64,000 nucleotides of DNA. Origin: Siphonodentalium dalli. Its lineage: Eukaryota; Mollusca; Scaphopoda; Gadilida; Siphonodentaliidae. The stretch covers positions 15,252,440 to 15,316,439 of the forward strand of contig CP136061.1 of assembly GCA_032622095.1 (NCBI GenBank), written 5' to 3'. The position numbers were made by a program, and so were the translations under genes. Position 1 is the first letter of the stretch. The number at the start of each line of letters is the position of its first letter. The notes beneath the pieces were generated by a model. That model did not search any database. It saw only the letters and a program-made list of their open reading frames with translations, and was not told the origin of the DNA. Shown in pieces: positions 40,901 through 46,900 of the stretch.

Positions 40901-43900
40901 GAATAACAGACCAAACACAAGTTTTGCATAATTCCATTTGCACCCCTTGCACACAGTCCTCAAGCCTAATATCCTATGTATTCATAAACTATGTTGTTCT
41001 ATATGCCCGGTATAAGAAAATTCAGATACTTTAACCTGAGAATTGCATAAATCCTAACATCTAGTAGCCTACTCCAGACAAATGCACACGGCTACGGATA
41101 AGAGACCAGGACATTGTGTCCGTCCATGTTTGTTCAGCCCGGCATGGGCGTAGCCAGCTAGGGTTCGATGGGTTCGGACGAACCCGCCCTTGAAAACAAA
41201 GCAGAATGTGCCCTCGTCGTCTGACTTCCAGGGTTCGACAGGTCGTAATTGGCTCGGGCAACTTCGGAGGTTCGTTAAGTTAATGCATGAACCCCCGAAG
41301 TTGCCCGAGCCAACGAACCGTCGAACCATGGAAGTCAGGCGACGAGGGTACTAAAGCAGTCGACAAAGGCATGATCGGCTATACTAGATTGTTTCACATT
41401 AAATTTAGATCCGTATAATGTTTCAGTGAAATCCACATATACGCTGGGGCGAAAATTTGATTTAATGTGAATCAAATCAATATATATAGTCCCATGGCAT
41501 GTTGGCATATTCCGTTGCTAGTTCAACGTGGATAGCATTGTGCTCAGTTTCAAATAAAGTGACGATGTATGAATGTGTGCATATATATCAAACTTGTTTT
41601 CACAGTCATTGGCAATTATGAACGAATGGACACAGTGTAATCAAACACTACATGCACATGTATATACATGCATGTATAGGGTACATTTTTGGGTGTCAAG
41701 TTGTGTTCCCGTGTGGTCATGCACGTAGTATATCGAGGATGATGCTTGCATAGCGAGGGTTCGAACACAGTTTCTGGACATGAAGTCCCCCCCCCCCCAA
41801 AACAGGATTTTAGTTGAAGTCCCACATCAACCAAAAAGGAGCACATTATTAGTTGATGGGTGGGATGTCAATTAAAATATTGTTGTGTGTGACTGTATAT
41901 GCCCAGTAACTTTTCGATAGACCCGATATAGACCTGAGTGTGAGAAAAGCACGTTAGTCCGAGGGTTCGATTACAGGCCGGGGTACAGCGTGCTATAGTC
42001 CGAGTCATTCCCAGGGCTCAATAGTCAAAGGGTTCAGTGGTCCGAGGGTTCGTTAGCCCGATGGTTCAAGGGTACGATAATCCGAGGGTGCGACAGTCCG
42101 AGGGTTCAATACCCCGAGTGTCCATTAGCGGGACGTGGTGCCTGGGATTTGCGGGTCCCCCCCAACTTTGTTAAAAAATCCAGTTGGCATGCAATAGGTC
42201 AGGGTTACAGATTATAGAATAAGTAAAATACAGTTGGTTCATGTATATAGTATAGGAAAATAAACAAGCAGGTCATTCCAATCTTTACATCTATATCTAT
42301 ATTTGCGAATGTCTGTCTGTCTGTCTGCCTGTGTTCTATAGAAATTCACAGGGGACCATCTAGATGATGCCAAAGGGGTCTACTAGGAGTAACTTTTTAC
42401 GAGAAAGATAATGGCCGGTGTTAAAATTTTCTAAAGTGACGCCGTTGTTGTCAGGGGCAGAAAAGGGGGAGGGGCAGAAAATAAAATTGTCGGCGATTGC
42501 CACCAAACTTATATATAATCATCCCCATAATATGAGGAATCTAATGGTTGTTTTAAATATGGCAAAAGTCGCGCCGTTCGCGTCAGGGGTGCCCGGAAGG
42601 GGGAGGGGAAGAATTTTTTTCTGTCGCCGATTGCCACGAAACTTACATATAATCATCCCCATGATATGAAGAATCCAACGGTGTGGTTTAAATAATTATG
42701 TCAAAAGTGGCGTCGTTGGAGTCAGATTTGCACGAAAGGGGAGAGGGGCACCAAAATTGATAAAAACGAATTTTAGCGCCGATTTCAACCAAATTGATAT
42801 ATATTCTTCTTCATGATACAAGGAATCTAATTGTGCGATTTAACAACACCAAATTGTTGTCGTTTGGATGAGAGATTGTGAGGGGTGGGCACTAAATTTG
42901 ATAATAATTGGTTTAGTCGCCGATTGCCACCACACTTATACAAAAGCATCCCCATGGTATGATGAGTCTAATGGTGTGGCTTATATCTGTCAAGTGTGGC
43001 CTCATTCGAGTCAGGGGTGTATTGAAAGGGACAGGGGCACCAAAATTGATGCACAATTTTTTTGGCGCCAATTTCCACCAAATTGATACACGTTCTTATT
43101 CATGATACGAGGAATCTGATTGTGTGATTTAAAGACGCCATAGTGGTGCTGTTTAGGTGAGAGATGGGGAGGGAGGGATTGACACAAAATTTGATTAAAA
43201 AAAACATTGTTTAGTCGCCGATTATCACCAAACTTATAAACAATCATCAACATGATATCAGGAGTGTAATTGTGTGGTTTAAGGATGTCACAAGTGGGGC
43301 CATTCGAGTCAGTGGTGTATAGAGATGAGAGGGACTTTATATTTATATGTTTATGGCCGATTTCCACCAGATTGATACATATTCTTCTCCGTTATACGAG
43401 GAATCTTATCGTGTGGTTTAGACACAACAAATTGGTGGCCTATGGGTGAGAGATATGGGGAACTTCAATTTGATACGAATTTGTATACTCGCCAATTTTC
43501 ACCAATTTCATATATATGCATCTCTAATCTCTAATGAGACTTACTTAGTGTGTGCAGCTTGAGTCCGAAATAGGGACGGGAGGGTCACTAAAAACTGATA
43601 CAAAATAGTTTTAGTACCAATTACCATCAAATTCAGACACGTTCTTCTCAAATGATACAATAAATCAAATTGTGCTGTCTGTCTGTCTTTCTGTCTGTCT
43701 GTGTGTTATATATATAACTTCACGCGGTACAATCGAAGAGGCAAAAGCCGATACAAATATATTTGGCACTAATTTCTAACAAATTCATACATGTTTTTAT
43801 CTAATGATATACCATAAATTAAATCACATTTGGTGTCGTTTGCGTCACGGATGGCGAGCGGATATGCACTATCATAGATAAGATTGATATTCGCCGATAT

Positions 43901-46900
43901 AAGTTATATATAGTCACCCAGGCCATCTCCATATCATTTTAAGGAGATTTGGGCGGTCACATTTCACAATCCCGACAAATGGTAACCCACTTATAAGGAT
44001 AAGAACGTGTATCAATTTGGTGGAAATTGGCGCTAAAAATATTGTGCCCCTGTCCCTTTCAATGCAACCCTGACTCGAATGAGGCCACATTTGACAGATA
44101 AAAGCCACACCATTAGACTCCTCATGCCATGGGGATGATTTTGTATAAGTGTGGTGGCAATCGGCGACTTATTATCAAATTTAGTGCCCACCCCCTCCCA
44201 ATCTCTCATCCAAAAACAACAATTTGGCGTTTTTAAATCGCACAATTAGATTCCTTGTATCATGAAGAAGAATATATATCAATTTGGTGAAAATCGGCAC
44301 TAAAATTAGTTTTATCAATTTTGGTGCCCCTCTCCTCTTCCGTACATCCCTGACTCAACCGACGCCACTTTTGACATATTTAAACCGCACCGTTGGATTC
44401 TTCATATCATGGGGATGATTATTATTATGTAAGTTTCGTGTAATCGGCGACAGAAAAAAACAATCTGCCCCCCCCCCCCTCTTCCAGGCACCCCTGACGC
44501 GAACGTCGCGACTTTTGCCATATTTAAACCACGCCATTAGATTCCTCTTATTATGGGGGTGATTATATATAAGTTTGGTGGCAATCGGCGACAATTTTTT
44601 TTTGCCCCTCCCCCTTTTCTGCCCCTGACAACAGCGGCGTCACTTTAGAAAATTCTAACCCCGACCATTATCTTTCTCGTAAAAAGCTACTCCTAGTAGA
44701 CCCCTTTGGCATCATCTAGATGGTCCCCTGTGAATTTCTATAGAACACAGACAGACAGACAGACAGACAGACATTCGCAATAGAAGATAGAAGATAGATG
44801 CATAACTCTTAAATTGGCGGCTAAAATGGTTCCATTCCCGAAAAGCTCGTATTTATGACACTCACTCGGACGGGCTGCATGGGATAATTCGATTCGTGTA
44901 GCTGTAAGCATTTTCCACATACGCCATCCATCATCCAAACGGAGAACACCATTATGTGGCTATAAAGGCTAAAAGAACGACAGACCGCCAAAAAAAAATC
45001 AAACCACCTACATGTGTTTAATATCTCGAAATATTCTGGAGATTAACAGTAACGAAATAATGTGTCTAGACGGAATGTTCAATCTGTCTATGAAAAGTAA
45101 TTGCTTGTCTGCGTGTTCTGTTAATAAATTATTGCATGGCAATTTTATTCATTTTCGCATTTTACAGTAAAGACCAAAAAAATTATAACTTACTAGCAGG
45201 GTTACCAGGCGTTGCCCGTGTGAAAGTAATGTGAAACTCTCTAGATGTTTTGTGGGGATAGTGGATACTCTTGCTCAAAGTGTTGCACGTATTCTTAAAG
45301 ATTGTATATCCGAATGACATCACAAAACGTCGTTCTTATACGTGGATTATAAGTCGTGCATGGCTCACCTTGTCGGAGTGATTGTCATTTTGTTTATCGC
45401 GATTAATTCGTCCCCAAAATGAAGAAGTATTTATTTATTTATTTATTTACAATGTTCTGCTCGTACTTCAGACGTTATCATTTTTTAAATCGTGGTTGAC
45501 TTGACGTTTGTTTGTTTTTGTTTTTGTTTTTTTACAAATATTTTGTATTGGGATCCTAACATGAACACCGTGAATACATTAGTTCACAAAAAATAAAAGA
45601 CGACAATTGGGTTTTACATAGATGTGTATAAATCAATCCAGTGGGTCAGATTAAGATTTTGAGGTCACCTGATTATCATATCTCCATGACGATACAGATT
45701 TTTTAAAGAAATGTCCAGGTGCTCATCTGTTCATGGTACAATTCAGGCTAATTAGTCTCTGTTTAAATGAAATTTTGCTATATATCAGCTACATAAGTAT
45801 ATAAACTAGACTGCACATTGTGACCGACATTTTTGAACAGGCATTCTATATTTTACCACATCTCTTGACAAATTGTATTTTTATTTTTTTCATTTTTTTT
45901 TTTGTGTGGAAAATATCTTGAATGGGACAGACTCAATTGTGTTATAATACATGAGCCATTCTAACATGCCATCCTCTGGTGGTTCGAAGTCCCTCGTTTT
46001 GCAAGAATATTTGTATCTCTTAAAGTGATGTGAAACACTCCGGCAGGGTGAGCAAATAAAACTGGGGACTAGTCTTGCTCAAAGTAGTTATTTTTACGAA
46101 TACTAATCCAAATTGACAACACACACCGTCTGATATATTAATTAAATGCATGACGCTACTAGTAGATGGCGAAATCATTTACGTTAGTTTATGGCCGATT
46201 GTTGCGTCCCGAATTGAGATGTAAATGTCTACAACTGAGCGTAGTTCAGACGATGTTTTCTATGGAGTAGTATGGTCGATTTCTTTGAAATTTTTGGTCA
46301 TGTTAATTGAATGCTACATTCCTCAGGTTGACATAGGGCCTGAGAACCAACTTATAATTAAGTGTATCACACTCGAACAAGTCCATACTATGTCTTTAAT
46401 AATATATAGTCGCTGTTCACATATACAGCATTTGTCAGTAATAACGCATATAATTTATGATACCGAATGGGCTATGATACATTATCGATGTTCTGCTATA
46501 ATCAGGGAGCTAAATGTGTTCCAGAGTCGGGGAGCGAGTTCACCGTGGAATGCTAGAGGTGAAGGTAACTGAAGAATGAAATCTTGTTTATTTGATTTGA
46601 ACAACATATCTAAAATGGTGAATTAATGGGGAATAGATTTTTTGTGAGTGGAACATTTATTTAACTAGCTGCTGTAGTTCTGGGTTTTCCATGTAAAAAT
46701 GGCTACGTGATAGCCCTGTCGTACTGGATTTATTTATTTATTTTCGTGATCAGCTGGTGTAAATCTAGCTGGGTAAACATCACGGGAGTGGCCTGCATGC
46801 TGCCTTCAATTCAGTTAATTTGGCTGAAACGTTAACACTGTCGTCTATGGGAAACCATTTAGTTCAATGATTCCTAAAGTTCATGATTCAATGTGTATGG

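Noticed and set aside
46225-46572. 115-codon plus-strand frame
   Set aside because: No domain, no repeat of known coding type and no splice context. Plausible by chance in intron 1.
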